NCBI RefSeq assembly: GCF_025994315.1 | Contig: NZ_BAQE01000032.1 | DNA length: 64,000 nucleotides | Strand: one strand, 5' to 3' | DNA from: Swaminathania salitolerans | GTDB lineage: Bacteria > Pseudomonadota > Alphaproteobacteria > Acetobacterales > Acetobacteraceae | Shown: positions 62,880 to 64,000 of the stretch, one piece after another | How the letters are laid out: every line of letters starts with the position of its first letter | How positions within the stretch are numbered: position 1 is the stretch's first letter | Notes under the pieces: model-generated | Databases searched by the model: none | What the model was told of the DNA's origin: nothing | Seen by the model: the letters and a program-made list of their open reading frames with translations, nothing else | Made by a program: the position numbers and the translations under genes

Positions 62880-64000
62880 TCAGTCCAGGCTGCGCAGGAT
62901 CGTCCCGATGGTTTCGAAAATCCTGTCGATCTCGGCTTTCTCGATGATCAGGGGAGGAGAAACCGCGATGATGTCGCCGGTGTAGCGCAGAAGCACACCT
63001 GCGTGGAACGCGCGCTCGAACACCTCATAGGCCCGGGTGGTGCTGGCCGCGCGCGGCGCCAGCTCGATCCCTGCCACGAGTCCCTCATTGCGTATGTCGA
63101 TCACATGGGGCGCATCCCGGAGGGAATGGGCGGCCTCTTCGAAATAGGGAGAGAGTGCAGCCGCCCGTTCGAACAGATGCTCCTCGGCATAGGTGTCGAG
63201 CGTTGCGATGGCGGCGGCGCAGGCAACGGGATGGGCGGTGTAGGTGTAGCCATGAGGCAGATCGATCGCCTCGCGCGGCCCCTGCATGAACGCGTCGAAG
63301 ACCTCATCCGACACGATATTGGCGCCCATGGGAATCGTGCCGTTGGTTACTCCCTTCGCGATTGTCATGATGTCGGGCACGACGCCGTATTTCTCCGAGG
63401 CGAACGAGGCACCGAGACGGCCGAACCCGGTAATGACCTCATCGAAGATAAGGAGAATGCCGTGGCGGGTGCAGATCTCGCGCAGACGCTTGAGATAGCC
63501 TTTCGGCGCGGGGAGAACGCCGGTCGAACCGGCCATGGGCTCGACGATGACGGCGGCAATCGTCGAGGCGTCATGCAGCGCGACGATACGCTCCAGCGCA
63601 TCCGCCAGTTCGGCGCCGTGTTCGGGGAGCCCGCGCGAGAAGGCGTTGCGTCGGAGATCGAGGGTATGCGGCAGGTGATCGACGCCATTGAGCATCGATC
63701 CGTACAATTTGCGATTGCCGGAAATCCCGCCGACCGAGATCCCGCCGAAGCCCACGCCGTGATAACCGCGTTCACGTCCGATCAGGCGGGTACGTGCCCC
63801 CTCGCCACGGAGCCGATGATAGGCGAGCGCGATCTTGAGTGCCGTATCGCCCGCCTCGGAGCCGGAATTGCAGAAGAAGACGTGATTGAGTGGGTTCGGG
63901 GCGAGACGTGCGATCCGGTCGGCGGCTTCGAAGGCGAGGGGGTGACCCATCTGGAAGGCCGGGGCGAAATCCAGGGTCGCAACCGTCTTCTGAACTGCCT
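62880..64000 (-). CDS. Class III aminotransferase (omega-amino acid:pyruvate type), start beyond the window
   Basis: The frame runs off the right edge; 373 residues are visible, preceded by VATLDFAPAFQ before the first in-window Met. PLP-enzyme signatures are FFCNSGSEAGDTALKIA, IFDEVITGFGRLG and the Schiff-base Lys in TIAKGVTNGTIPMGA. The layout matches omega-amino-acid (beta-alanine) to pyruvate aminotransferases. Beta-alanine is the end product of reductive uracil degradation, which would fit the NCS1 permease downstream, but no dihydropyrimidinase is seen. Confidence 0.88.
   Translation of the reverse strand, partial: AVQKTVATLDFAPAFQMGHPLAFEAADRIARLAPNPLNHVFFCNSGSEAGDTALKIALAYHRLRGEGARTRLIGRERGYHGVGFGGISVGGISGNRKLYGSMLNGVDHLPHTLDLRRNAFSRGLPEHGAELADALERIVALHDASTIAAVIVEPMAGSTGVLPAPKGYLKRLREICTRHGILLIFDEVITGFGRLGASFASEKYGVVPDIMTIAKGVTNGTIPMGANIVSDEVFDAFMQGPREAIDLPHGYTYTAHPVACAAAIATLDTYAEEHLFERAAALSPYFEEAAHSLRDAPHVIDIRNEGLVAGIELAPRAASTTRAYEVFERAFHAGVLLRYTGDIIAVSPPLIIEKAEIDRIFETIGTILRSLD

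Overview
The window is GC-rich, densely packed bacterial chromosome without phage, transposase, CRISPR, rRNA or tRNA genes. The gene set points to an alphaproteobacterium, most likely an acetic acid bacterium (Acetobacteraceae). The clues are a cyoABCD ubiquinol oxidase, a class I (archaeal-type) lysyl-tRNA synthetase, the order helicase / S4 protein / fdxA, a purMN-hdaA-ppk-ppx block, DUF4169 and DUF2934 proteins, and a repeat protein ending in a Hint domain. The genus cannot be fixed from the sequence alone.

Layout. 1-8.5 kb: 3' end of mltA, an apparently orphan DNA methyltransferase, a membrane-anchored tri-heme peroxidase, a Smr protein, a Tat-exported Bug-like binding protein, hemF, mtnP and small genes. 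8.6-10.8 kb: groES-groEL behind a near-perfect CIRCE operator. 10.9-12.7 kb: a LysR regulator and a divergent SDR sharing a perfect inverted repeat. 12.8-22.7 kb: GT32 and DinG-like helicase, class I lysS, a truncated MprF-like protein, MarC, a UDG-family protein and thpR. 23-28.3 kb: Bax-inhibitor-1 protein and cyoABCD with a long AT-rich leader. 28.3-33.9 kb: fdxA, S4 protein, Suv3-like helicase, M17 aminopeptidase, MarR. 34-38.9 kb: envelope polysaccharide genes (WecA-like transferase, 4,6-dehydratase, DegT aminotransferase, a small membrane protein). 39-43.9 kb: a polyol cassette (ketose 3-epimerase, RbtT-type permease, ROK regulator, ribitol-dehydrogenase-like SDR). 44-50.7 kb: AI-2E family exporter, ABC-F ATPase, ndk, an unknown protein, the Hint-domain protein. 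51-64 kb: GT2 plus DUF2142, purN/purM, hdaA, ppk-ppx, a frameshifted cdh, an NCS1 permease and a class III aminotransferase cut by the window edge.

How genes work together. The 39-43.9 kb cassette reads as import of ribitol (or a related pentitol), oxidation to D-ribulose and 3-epimerisation to D-xylulose, with no pentulokinase nearby. Three copies of GTTGC-N5-GYAAC, one ahead of each of its three transcription starts, look like the ROK regulator's operator. lysS sits 40 bp from an MprF-like gene whose product keeps the flippase part but only the first part of the aminoacyl-transferase domain. ppk and ppx form a polyphosphate synthesis/degradation pair.

A window-wide oddity is a set of short degenerate tandem repeats (11-15 bp units, 2-5 copies) in spacers, often starting at a stop codon. 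The cdh reading frame is broken at a run of five G. Start codons were picked by ribosome-binding sites and family length, and several remain uncertain.
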